In this document: in pieces, positions 1 through 6,031 of the stretch
How the letters are laid out: every line of letters starts with the position of its first letter
Numbering within the stretch: position 1 is the first letter of the stretch
Assembly: GCA_905214855.1 (NCBI GenBank)
Contig: CAJMNU010000068.1
Span: 1-7,821, forward strand
From: an uncultured bacterium
Lineage (GTDB): Bacteria; Bacillota; Clostridia; Lachnospirales; Lachnospiraceae
Direction: 5' to 3'
DNA length: 7,821 bases
Notes under the pieces: generated by a model
Told to the model about the DNA's origin: nothing
Databases searched by the model: none
Seen by the model: the letters and a program-made list of their open reading frames with translations, nothing else
Made by a program: the position numbers and the translations under genes

Positions 1-152
1 AAAAAAGTATCCTTGCGGTATTGATTATGGTAGGAGCATTTGTTGCAGTTAGATTTTTGGGAATTAATATTATTTATGTGATTCTCACAGCAGGAGTGAT
101 CGGAGCAGTCAAGACATTGGTATTTGACAAGAAGAAGGGGGCAAAGGCATGA
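1..152 (+). CDS. Chromate transporter family subunit, 3' end only
   Basis: Partial gene, cut by the left window edge; about 49 C-terminal codons remain, read from position 3 to the TGA at 150-152. The fragment is almost entirely hydrophobic (about two membrane segments, including LAVLIMVGAFVAVRFLG) and ends in a lysine-rich cytoplasmic tail (DKKKGAKA). This matches the C-terminus of a short-chain CHR (chromate ion transporter) subunit. The main support is context: its stop overlaps the start of a complete CHR subunit (ATGA at 149-152), and short CHR proteins are normally encoded as such tandem pairs that together form one transporter. The fragment alone would not identify the family. The substrate in an anaerobe is uncertain; chromate/sulfate antiport is the family's known activity. 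Confidence 0.7.
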   Translation, partial: KSILAVLIMVGAFVAVRFLGINIIYVILTAGVIGAVKTLVFDKKKGAKA

Positions 153-727
153 ATATCTATGTACAGCTTTTTCTAAGCTTTATTCAGATTGGGCTTTTCA
201 GTATTGGAGGCGGGTATGCAGCAATGCCTTTGATCCAGAATCAAGTAGTGGATCTGCACCAATGGCTGACATTGGGAGAATTTACAGATCTGGTCACCAT
301 TGCGGAAATGACACCAGGACCGATTGCAGTCAATGCGGCAACCTTTGTGGGAACACAGATTGCTGGTCTTCTGGGAGCTTTGGTTGCAACATTTGGATGC
401 ATTCTCCCATCTTGTATTATTGTCTCAACTTTGGCGTATCTGTATTATAAATACAAAGGTCTTACAATTATTCAGGGAATCCTTGGATCTCTTCGTCCGG
501 CGGTTGTTGCCATGATCGCATCTGCAGGACTGACAATTCTTCTTATGGTACTTTGGGGAGAGAAAGGATTCAGTACAAATCTGGCAGATCTTAATGTGTT
601 GGGATGTGTGATCTTTGTGGCAGCTTTTGTGCTTCTTAGAAAATGGAAATTAAATCCCATTTTGGTTATGGTATTGTCTGGTGTGACGAATTTGGCAGTA
701 AATATGTTAATGCAATTTGCAGCGTAG
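149..727 (+). CDS. Chromate transporter family protein (short-chain CHR subunit)
   Basis: Complete 192-residue inner-membrane protein, the usual length of a single-domain CHR subunit. It shows the family hallmarks: a glycine-rich first helix with GGGYAAMPLI at residues 20-29, and the signature PGPIAVNAATFVG at 56-68, followed by four or so hydrophobic segments (about 70-100, 110-145, 150-165 and 170-190). The start ATG overlaps the preceding subunit's TGA by four bases (ATGA), so the two are translationally coupled and probably form a heterodimer. A purine-rich stretch (AAGAAGGGGG) about eight bases upstream can serve as ribosome binding site inside the upstream gene. CHR proteins can export chromate, but many paired Firmicute members have no tested substrate, so chromate efflux here is a family-level guess. 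Confidence 0.9.
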   Translation: MNIYVQLFLSFIQIGLFSIGGGYAAMPLIQNQVVDLHQWLTLGEFTDLVTIAEMTPGPIAVNAATFVGTQIAGLLGALVATFGCILPSCIIVSTLAYLYYKYKGLTIIQGILGSLRPAVVAMIASAGLTILLMVLWGEKGFSTNLADLNVLGCVIFVAAFVLLRKWKLNPILVMVLSGVTNLAVNMLMQFAA

Positions 728-808
728 AACATGTTATCTGGTGTGTCGTAAAACCCCGTGCTTTATCTGTGGGAAGTGTCAAAAAGATAAAATAGTTAGA
801 AATATTCA

Positions 809-817
809 TGATATAAT
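809..817 (+). promoter_or_regulatory. Candidate extended -10 promoter upstream of tRNA-Leu
   Basis: A perfect -10 hexamer TATAAT (812-817) is preceded by the extended -10 dinucleotide TG (809-810) with one intervening base. No good -35 is visible at the right distance (AAAATA-like sequence around 789-794). Transcription would begin near 824, about 95 bases before the tRNA. It could act as a second, tandem promoter for the tRNA. Motif evidence only. Confidence 0.35.
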
Positions 818-877
818 AAGGAGAATCGACAGAAAAGCAGAAAAAATGGTGAATTGCTTGACAGTCTATTCTCCTTA
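817..877. repeat. 10-bp inverted repeat around tRNA promoter -35
   Basis: TAAGGAGAAT at 817-826 is the exact reverse complement of ATTCTCCTTA at 868-877, with 41 bases between. The left arm overlaps the last base of the upstream candidate -10, and the right arm lies in the spacer of the tRNA promoter. It could be a two-site operator or a stem in a transcript from the upstream promoter. No T-run follows, so it does not look like an intrinsic terminator. Confidence 0.4.
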
Positions 878-887
878 ATGTTATACT
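858..887 (+). promoter_or_regulatory. Promoter of tRNA-Leu (consensus -35, extended -10)
   Basis: Consensus -35 TTGACA at 858-863, an 18-base spacer, and -10 TATACT at 882-887 preceded by TG at 879-880 (extended -10). Predicted start is near 894, leaving a short 5' leader of about 25 bases before the tRNA at 920, which suits a stable-RNA promoter. It reads as a housekeeping (SigA) promoter. Confidence 0.75.
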
Positions 888-919
888 ACAGAAAGTGTCT
901 GATATATCATATGACAGAT

Positions 920-999
<80 letters not shown>

Positions 1000-1112
1000 T
1001 TTTAAATTAAACAAGTGCTACACTGTACAGATCTATGGCAGTGTTTGCCTTATGACAATTAATTTGTATTCTGCCTGTTTCAAAGGAAATTTTCTAAGAA
1101 TGTGGTGAATGT

Positions 1113-1244
1113 ATGTTCCATAGAAAGTACCTGCTTTCCCGTATAGAAAGGGCACAGGAAGCGCAAGTACTGATCACGGAGCATGGTATGTTGATCGCCA
1201 AAATAAAAGGAATTTTGGAACATGTGGAATTGCCGTCAGAATAA
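1113..1244 (+). CDS. Small hypothetical protein (43 aa)
   Basis: Short open frame from ATG 1113 to TAA 1242-1244, too small for routine calling. I do not recognise it. The product is a hydrophilic, probably helical peptide with charged and aliphatic residues spaced as in an amphipathic helix (SRIERAQEAQVLITEHGMLI) and a KIKG turn, ending in LPSE. It has no signal peptide, membrane segment or cysteine. In favour of reality: it fills the gap between the tRNA and the convergent ABC operon, and a + strand intrinsic terminator starts 38 bases after its stop. Against: the ribosome binding site is weak (GGTG at 1104-1107), and the upstream promoter is poor (TTGCCT 1045-1050, 16 bases, TATTCT 1067-1072). 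It could be a remnant of a longer gene. Confidence 0.35.
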   Translation: MFHRKYLLSRIERAQEAQVLITEHGMLIAKIKGILEHVELPSE

Positions 1245-1256
1245 GTAGATCAGGTT

Positions 1257-1907
1257 TTATTGAGAAAGAGTGGTAAAATGCAGAGGAACTGCCTTTAAAA
1301 GAGGGAGTTCCTCTTTTTGATGTGTCGTGAACAGAACCAGTTTTCCAGCCGTTTTTTCAAGAAGATATTGGATTACCAGTTCCTTGGTTTGTAGATCAAG
1401 ACCTGTGAATGGTTCATCCAGTATGAGAAGATCAAAAGGACACAGAAGGGCACGCAGGATAGCAGTACGGCGTTTCATACCACCACTTAGAGTGGAGACT
1501 GGACGGTGGATGGATTCTTCTGGAAGAAGATATGTCATTTCCTTGATCAGAAACTCTTTTGGTGTATCCTTTGGAACAGCCATAGAGAGATTGACAAGAG
1601 GAGAAAATGATTCACATAGTCTGTCCTCCTGAAACACAGCGGAGATCCGAGGACTCTCATTGTTTTGAGAATTTTTTCTGTGCAAAGAAGCATGGGGATT
1701 CCAAGGAATGCCATTCCAGAAGAAATCTCCTTTATCTGCCTGTTCTAAGCCCATTAAAATACGCAAAATAGTAGTTTTTCCAATTCCAGATGTTCCCATC
1801 AGAGCATAAGTAGAGGAAGGAAAAAGGGAAAAGGAAACATTTTGAAGAACTTGATGTTCCCCATAGGATTTAGAAAGGTTATGAACTTGCAGGAGTGGTG
1901 ATGTCAT
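1257..1907 (-). CDS. ABC transporter ATP-binding protein (SsuB/TauB/ThiZ-like)
   Basis: ATPase subunit of an ABC importer, 216 residues, acting on the cytoplasmic face of the membrane. All nucleotide-binding motifs are present: Walker A GTSGIGKTT (38-46), Q-loop glutamine Q93 in VFQEDRL, signature LSGGMKRR (140-147), Walker B LLILDEP (160-166) with catalytic E165, D-loop around D171, and H-loop H196. The stretch 70-88 between Walker A and the Q-loop is unusually polar (Asn/Ser/His-rich). The protein is slightly shorter than the usual 240-260 residues and lacks a long C-terminal regulatory region, typical of the nitrate/sulfonate/taurine class. The start is supported by AGAGAGGA (1918-1925) ten bases upstream. 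It is the last gene of the minus-strand operon, 63 bases after the permease. Its final codons contain a terminator hairpin that works on the opposite strand. Confidence 0.93.
   Translation of the reverse strand: MTSPLLQVHNLSKSYGEHQVLQNVSFSLFPSSTYALMGTSGIGKTTILRILMGLEQADKGDFFWNGIPWNPHASLHRKNSQNNESPRISAVFQEDRLCESFSPLVNLSMAVPKDTPKEFLIKEMTYLLPEESIHRPVSTLSGGMKRRTAILRALLCPFDLLILDEPFTGLDLQTKELVIQYLLEKTAGKLVLFTTHQKEELPLLKAVPLHFTTLSQ
1282..1318 (+). terminator. Intrinsic terminator on + strand
   Basis: A perfect 9-bp stem, AGAGGAACT (1282-1290) with AGTTCCTCT (1306-1314), has a 15-base loop and runs into TCTTTTT ending at 1318. The T-run follows on the + strand only, so it should stop transcripts coming from the tRNA-Leu/small-ORF side. 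On the minus strand the sequence after the stem is TGCATTTTACC, a much poorer T-tract. It lies entirely within the 3' coding part of the convergent ABC ATPase gene. Confidence 0.65.
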
Positions 1908-1970
1908 AGTATTAAGATCCTCTCTTTCTTCTAGTGTATAGGTTTGATAGGGCAGGTGATTTTTGCTTTT

Positions 1971-2705
1971 TTAGGAAGAACATTTTTTTAATATCCATAA
2001 GAAAAATGTTTCAAACAAAAGACTGATACAGATGATCACAACAGTCCATGCAAACAGATCAGCTGTACTCAGATAGATCTTAGCAAGGTAAAGTTGTTCT
2101 CCAATGGAAGAGGATGGTACACCGATGACCTCAGCAGCCACACCAGATTTCCAGCTCATGCCAAGAGCAGTTTTGGAGGCACTTATCAGGTATGGCATGA
2201 GAGAAGGACGATAAATATATTTGATTTTGCTGAGGGAACGAAAATGAAATACCTGTGCCATTTCCAAGAGATTTGGGTCTGCACTGTGGAGTCCGGCAAG
2301 TGTGTTGATATAAATATTAGGGAAAACCACAGAGGCAGAGATAAAAATAGAGAGATTTTCAGATCCTATCCAGATCAGAGCAAGGATGATGAAAGAAGCA
2401 ACAGGAATAGACTTCATCAAAAGGATCAGGGGATTTAAAAATTCTTCTATAAGAGAAAAACGGTAGGAAAGTACAGCAAGACATAGAGCAGTCAAAAAAG
2501 CACAAAAAAAACCAATCCCGATTCTGGCAAAAGAAGACAGGATGGAATTCCAGAATGTTTCAGTAAAAATCAGAGTTCCAAGTGCTTTTGCTGTTTCAAG
2601 AGGTCCAACTAAAATAATATTATTATGAAGGATAAGGCTGACTATCTGCCAGACAGTCAGCCAAAAAAGAAAAATAATGCAAGTTCGAATCGAAATACGG
2701 TGCAT
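1971..2705 (-). CDS. ABC transporter permease (SsuC/TauC-like)
   Basis: Inner-membrane permease of the binding-protein-dependent family, 244 residues. About six hydrophobic segments are visible (roughly 7-27, 62-83, 94-113, 117-137, 178-197 and 217-240). The cytoplasmic coupling loop that docks on the ATPase is at about 146-176, with an EAA-like start LLEMAQVF and the terminal pattern RPSLMPYLISA. Length and topology match the nitrate/sulfonate/taurine permeases (BPD_transp_1 fold). It is the middle gene of the operon, beginning 34 bases after the substrate-binding protein's stop. The start ATG has a modest AGGA (2713-2716) seven bases upstream, so translation may depend partly on the upstream gene. 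Substrate specificity cannot be inferred from this subunit. Confidence 0.93.
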   Translation of the reverse strand: MHRISIRTCIIFLFWLTVWQIVSLILHNNIILVGPLETAKALGTLIFTETFWNSILSSFARIGIGFFCAFLTALCLAVLSYRFSLIEEFLNPLILLMKSIPVASFIILALIWIGSENLSIFISASVVFPNIYINTLAGLHSADPNLLEMAQVFHFRSLSKIKYIYRPSLMPYLISASKTALGMSWKSGVAAEVIGVPSSSIGEQLYLAKIYLSTADLFAWTVVIICISLLFETFFLWILKKCSS

Positions 2706-2739
2706 AACAATATCCTATATCTAATCTTTTGATGTGTGT

Positions 2740-3816
2740 TTATGGGAGATAATAAAAATCATCTTCCGGAAGTTTACCGCCAACAGAGGAAGGATCCTGA
2801 TCGAACAGGACACGAAGATAACCGGAAAGTGCATCCTTCATATCTTGTCCATCAATGTAGGTGATATTACAGTAAGGAAGTGCTTTCTGGGCGATCGGTG
2901 CTTTTGCAACAATCCCAAGTTCAGCAATCTTTTCTGCGGCTTTTTCAGGATTCTCGTTGACATAGACAGAAGATGTTTTGTGATCTTCCAAAAATGTGTT
3001 TACTTCTTCGGAATGGTCAGAAAGAAAATCATTTCTTACAATAGTTACACCAGTTACCAGACGGCTTCCGTTTTCTCCCTGAATGGCATCCCACTGTTCC
3101 GTCAGATCCATGACAGGTTTTACAGCTTCATTTTGTGTGCATGCTACTGTCGCAAATGGCTGAGGGAGAAGACCGACTGCATTTGGCTGTTCTTTGAGGA
3201 TTGCAGCTACTTCTGCGGCTTCCGACTTGTATTCTAAGGTCACATCATTAGAAGAAAGACCATTTGCACTTAAAAGATATTGAAGGACATAGTCTGGACT
3301 AGTTCCTTTTCCTGTAAGGTAAATTGTTTTTCCCTTTAAATCTGGGATTGTTTTTAAAGATTCATCTGCGGAAACGATATAGAGAACACCAAGAGTGTTG
3401 ATATCGATCACAGAGACATTCGAAGTTTTGTTGTAGAGGACACTTGCGACATTGGCAGGTACAAGAGCGATGTCTACTTTCTTGGAAGCTATCGCAGCGA
3501 CAAGCTCATCTGCGGCAGTTACCATCTCAAAAGAATAAGACGGATCATCCATCATCCCAGTAAGTCCCATAGAAGTCGGACCTTTTAAAGAGCCGATGCG
3601 GATCGCATCTGTGGAGGCAGCGTCTTGTGATTCAGAGGAGGTTTCAGCAGTAGTCTCTTCTTTCTTGCTCTCTGTTGTCGTCTGTGTGGATGCAGCAGTG
3701 GAAGCCTCTGTTGTCTGTGTGGTTGTGTTTGTTGTTTCAGATGTGTTATTGGAGCATCCGGTCAGACAGAAAGCCATTAAGGATGCAGCAAGTGCAGCAC
3801 CTACCCATTTTTTCAT
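2740..3816 (-). CDS. ABC transporter substrate-binding lipoprotein (NMT1/SsuA-like)
   Basis: Extracytoplasmic solute-binding lipoprotein of 358 residues. The N-terminus is a lipoprotein signal: positively charged MKKW, a hydrophobic core, and lipobox LTGC (18-21) with C21 the acylated cysteine. Residues 22-70 form a Thr/Ser/Glu-rich, disordered-looking linker that tethers the binding domain to the membrane. The domain begins at IRIGSLKGPTSMGL (72-85) and has the two-lobe pattern of the NMT1/THI5/SsuA class, including VDIALVPANVASVLY (114-128) and DLKGKTIYLTGKGTSPDYVL (159-178). The same frame stays open upstream to 4068, but the start at 3816 is chosen because it gives the signal peptide and has a strong AAAGGAGA nine bases upstream. 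It is the first gene of the operon. Relatives bind sulfonates, nitrate or thiamine-precursor pyrimidines; the ligand here is unknown. Confidence 0.93.
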   Translation of the reverse strand: MKKWVGAALAASLMAFCLTGCSNNTSETTNTTTQTTEASTAASTQTTTESKKEETTAETSSESQDAASTDAIRIGSLKGPTSMGLTGMMDDPSYSFEMVTAADELVAAIASKKVDIALVPANVASVLYNKTSNVSVIDINTLGVLYIVSADESLKTIPDLKGKTIYLTGKGTSPDYVLQYLLSANGLSSNDVTLEYKSEAAEVAAILKEQPNAVGLLPQPFATVACTQNEAVKPVMDLTEQWDAIQGENGSRLVTGVTIVRNDFLSDHSEEVNTFLEDHKTSSVYVNENPEKAAEKIAELGIVAKAPIAQKALPYCNITYIDGQDMKDALSGYLRVLFDQDPSSVGGKLPEDDFYYLP

Positions 3817-3825
3817 AAATATACA

Positions 3826-3833
3826 TCTCCTTT
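3826..3833 (-). promoter_or_regulatory. Ribosome binding site deciding the lipoprotein start
   Basis: On the minus strand AAAGGAGA precedes ATG 3816 by nine bases. It rules in the signal-peptide start and argues against the 84-codon longer reading frame, whose extra part spans the operon's own promoter. Confidence 0.8.
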
Positions 3834-3875
3834 GGTTTGATGATCGCATATGCAATAACATATTTTGATGCCCAT

Positions 3876-3903
3876 AGTATAGCATTTTTTTCAGAAATGT
3901 CAA
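3876..3903 (-). promoter_or_regulatory. Promoter of the ABC importer operon
   Basis: Reading the minus strand: consensus -35 TTGACA (3903-3898), a 16-base spacer, then TATACT (3881-3876) preceded by TGC, an extended -10. The predicted start is near 3869, giving a leader of about 50 bases before the lipoprotein. Its -35 lies only 8 bp from the -35 of the divergent hydrogenase-operon promoter. Confidence 0.75.
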
Positions 3904-3910
3904 AAAAATA

Positions 3911-3930
3911 ATTGATAAAAAAAAATCAAT
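3911..3930. promoter_or_regulatory. Inverted repeat, candidate operator between divergent promoters
   Basis: Arms ATTGAT (3911-3916) and ATCAAT (3925-3930) are perfect reverse complements separated by eight A residues. The repeat overlays the -35 and upstream spacer of the rightward promoter and sits just upstream of the leftward -35, where a bound regulator could affect both. The half-sites equal FNR half-sites (TTGAT/ATCAA), but the gap is 8 instead of 4. The 18-bp overall length and outer TTG/CAA resemble a Rex box, but the inner bases do not match well. The regulator is unassigned. Confidence 0.4.
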
Positions 3931-3940
3931 GTGAGATAAT
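3912..3940 (+). promoter_or_regulatory. Promoter of the sensory hydrogenase operon
   Basis: -35 TTGATA (3912-3917), a 17-base spacer, and -10 GATAAT (3935-3940) preceded by TG at 3932-3933 (extended -10). The predicted start is near 3947, giving an 86-base leader to the ferredoxin ATG at 4033. The -35 lies within the left arm of the inverted repeat, which suggests repression or redox control rather than constitutive use. Confidence 0.6.
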
Positions 3941-4019
3941 AGAGGAGAATAATGAGGGACTGCCCAAAGATCCCAGAATGCTATGAGCGGTTTCTTGCAG
4001 GTAAACTTATATATGTTAT

Positions 4020-4026
4020 GGAGGAG
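4020..4026 (+). promoter_or_regulatory. Ribosome binding site deciding the ferredoxin start
   Basis: GGAGGAG six bases before ATG 4033. This is stronger and better spaced than AGAGGAG before the in-frame ATG at 3952, which lies only four bases from that start and at or before the predicted transcription start. Confidence 0.75.
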
Positions 4027-4032
4027 CAGACT

Positions 4033-4272
4033 ATGACAGTAACAATTTGTATTGGAAGTGCTTGTCACTTAAAGGGTTCAAGGGAGATCATCAAACAGCT
4101 TCAGGAGTTGGTAACTGAGCATCATCTGGAGGATAAAGTAGACTTAAATGGGGCATTCTGTAGTGGAAATTGTGTGAATGGAGTCTGTGTCACAGTAGAT
4201 GGTGAGCTGCATTCTTTACAGCCGGAAGATACAAAGGAGTTCTTCAATACTAAGATTTTGCCAAATGTATAA
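4033..4272 (+). CDS. Thioredoxin-like [2Fe-2S] ferredoxin (NuoE/HydC-like)
   Basis: Small cytoplasmic electron carrier of 79 residues from ATG 4033. It has the thioredoxin-like ferredoxin signature: C6 and C11 in CIGSACHLKGS (C-x4-C) and C43 and C47 in CSGNC (C-x3-C), the four expected [2Fe-2S] ligands, followed by VNGVCVTVDG, where an extra cysteine C52 appears. It corresponds to the C-terminal domain of NuoE-type subunits without the helical N-terminal domain. The frame extends in-phase to ATG 3952 (27 more codons with two more cysteines). The later start is preferred for its ribosome binding site and because MTVTICIGS is the family's usual beginning. It is first in the operon, 25 bases before the HydS-like gene, and so probably delivers or accepts electrons for that protein. 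Confidence 0.9.
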   Translation: MTVTICIGSACHLKGSREIIKQLQELVTEHHLEDKVDLNGAFCSGNCVNGVCVTVDGELHSLQPEDTKEFFNTKILPNV

Positions 4273-4297
4273 GGGATGATACAGATCGGAGGAGAGT

Positions 4298-6028
4298 ATG
4301 GCGATTATTGATTTCAAGGCGACCAAATGTAAGCATTGTTATAAATGTGTGCGGACCTGTGAAGTCAAGGCGATCATGGTGAAGGATGAGAGAGCGGAGA
4401 TCATGCCTGATAAATGTATTTTGTGTGGTCACTGCCTGATCGCCTGTCCACAGGAGGCAAAAACCCTTGTCAGCGATCTGGGAATGGTTCAAAATTTTAT
4501 CCGAAGAGGCGAAAAAGTGGTTGTTTCCATAGCACCATCTTATATGGGACTTTTAGAATATAAGACAATCGGACAAGTCAATACAGCACTGCGTAAGTTG
4601 GGGTTTTCTGATGTGCGTGAGACAGCGGAAGGCGCTGCGATCGTGACAGAGGAATACGCAAAGCTGCTTAGAGAAGGAAAGATGGAAAATATCATCACAA
4701 CCTGCTGTCCGAGTGTCAACGACCTGATCGAGATTTATTATCCAGAATTAGTTCCATATCTGGCACCGGTTGTATCACCTATGATCGCTCATGGAAAGAT
4801 TCTGAGAGAAGAATATGGTCCGGATGCAAAAATTGTATTTCTTGGTCCTTGTATTGCAAAGAAAAAAGAAAGTGAAGATCCAAGACATTCCGGCTACATA
4901 GATGCGGTGCTGAATTTTAATGATATCAAGCAGTGGCTGGACGAAGAAAATATTGTAATTTCCGATTGTGAAGATACACCATATACAGGTATGAATCCAA
5001 GAGTCAACCGCCTGTATCCTGTGACCAGTGGAGTGGTCAATTCCGTTCTGGCAACAGAGATCGGAGATGATACCTATCACAAATTTTATGTTCATGGAAG
5101 CAGCAACTGTATTGAACTTTGTAAGGATATGATTGCTGGTGATATCAAGGGATGTTTTGTAGAGATGAATATGTGTGCGGGCGGCTGTATCAAGGGACCA
5201 ACAGTGGATGAGGAATTCACTTCACGTTATAAGATCAAGCTGGATATGGAACGCAAGATTTTGAAAGAGCCTGTAAAGAGCAGAGAGATCGAGTATGCCT
5301 GCGGTGATCTGGATTTTGGAAAAGTATTTGAGGATCATTCTCCTAGAGATCCAATGCCGAGTGAACAGCAGATCAAGGAGATTTTAGCTAAGATCGGAAA
5401 AACAAAGCCAGAGGACGAGTTAAATTGCGGTGCCTGCGGATATGCAACTTGCCGTGATAAGGCGATTGCAGTTTATCAAAAGAAAGCAGAACTTAATATG
5501 TGTATTCCGTATATGCATTCTAAAGCAGAATCATTATCAAATCTGATTATGGATACGACACCAAATGTTGTTTTGGTGGTGGATCGGGATATGAAGATTT
5601 TGGAGTATTCAGCAGTAGGAGAACGCTATTTTGGCAAGACCAAGCAAGAGGCAACGCAGATGTACCTGTTTGAATTTATCGATCCGTCAGATTTCCAGTG
5701 GGTATTTGATACCCGCCAGAATATTCATGGAAAGAAAGTCTCATATCCAGAGTATAATCTGTCTACTCTTCAGAATATTGTATATGTGGAGAGTCAGGAT
5801 GTGGTTCTTGCTACCTTTATCGATATCACAAAAGAGGAAGAAGAGAAGCAGCAGGACTATGAGAAGAAACTGGAAACCATTGATCTGGCACAAAAGGTGA
5901 TCCATAAGCAGATGATGGTGGCACAGGAAATAGCAGGTCTTTTGGGTGAGACGACTGCTGAGACAAAAACAACACTGACAACTCTTTGCCAGTCATTGCT
6001 TGCCGGGGATGAGGAAAGCGGGGTCTGA
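4298..6028 (+). CDS. [FeFe]-hydrogenase-like sensor protein with PAS domain (HydS type)
   Basis: A 576-residue cytoplasmic protein. Domains in order: two [4Fe-4S] ferredoxin motifs (C11, C14, C17, C21 and C40, C43, C46, C50); the H-cluster domain (about 73-320) with L1 TTCCPSV (134-140), L2 GPCIAKKKE (183-191) and L3 EMNMCAGGCIKGP (289-301), giving H-cluster ligands C137, C185, C293 and C297; an extra Fe-S domain CGACGYATC (377-385) with C402; a PAS domain (about 416-510); and a charged helical tail (511-570). Unlike catalytic enzymes, the residue before PC in L2 is Gly and L3 has Asn where the active-site Met normally lies. Both adjacent L1 cysteines are kept. This layout is that of sensory (group C/HydS) proteins, which sense H2 or redox rather than produce H2 in bulk. 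It has no kinase or cyclase output of its own. GGAGGAG lies just upstream of the start. The downstream phosphatase begins three bases after its stop and is the likely output. Confidence 0.92.
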   Translation: MAIIDFKATKCKHCYKCVRTCEVKAIMVKDERAEIMPDKCILCGHCLIACPQEAKTLVSDLGMVQNFIRRGEKVVVSIAPSYMGLLEYKTIGQVNTALRKLGFSDVRETAEGAAIVTEEYAKLLREGKMENIITTCCPSVNDLIEIYYPELVPYLAPVVSPMIAHGKILREEYGPDAKIVFLGPCIAKKKESEDPRHSGYIDAVLNFNDIKQWLDEENIVISDCEDTPYTGMNPRVNRLYPVTSGVVNSVLATEIGDDTYHKFYVHGSSNCIELCKDMIAGDIKGCFVEMNMCAGGCIKGPTVDEEFTSRYKIKLDMERKILKEPVKSREIEYACGDLDFGKVFEDHSPRDPMPSEQQIKEILAKIGKTKPEDELNCGACGYATCRDKAIAVYQKKAELNMCIPYMHSKAESLSNLIMDTTPNVVLVVDRDMKILEYSAVGERYFGKTKQEATQMYLFEFIDPSDFQWVFDTRQNIHGKKVSYPEYNLSTLQNIVYVESQDVVLATFIDITKEEEEKQQDYEKKLETIDLAQKVIHKQMMVAQEIAGLLGETTAETKTTLTTLCQSLLAGDEESGV

Positions 6029-6031
6029 CAG

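Noticed and set aside
762..791. TTTATCT/AGATAAA inverted repeat after the CHR gene as its terminator
   Set aside because: The stem is AT-only, the loop is 16 bases, and no T-run follows. No convincing terminator was found for this operon.
1017..1048. Hairpin ACACTG/CAGTGT downstream of tRNA-Leu as tRNA terminator
   Set aside because: Only six contiguous pairs with an interior mismatch, and the next bases (CCTTATGAC) are not a T-run.
2734..3237. 167-codon + strand open frame
   Set aside because: Antisense to the well-supported substrate-binding protein; cysteine/phenylalanine-rich shadow composition and no ribosome binding site.
3912..3929. FNR box (TTGAT...ATCAA)
   Set aside because: The half-sites fit but the spacer is 8 bases rather than 4, which puts the half-sites out of register for a standard FNR/CRP dimer; kept only as an unassigned inverted repeat.
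3817..4068. N-terminal extension of the substrate-binding protein to ATG 4068
   Set aside because: It would overlap the operon's own promoter and the divergent gene, and would bury a perfect lipoprotein signal peptide; the start at 3816 has a strong ribosome binding site.
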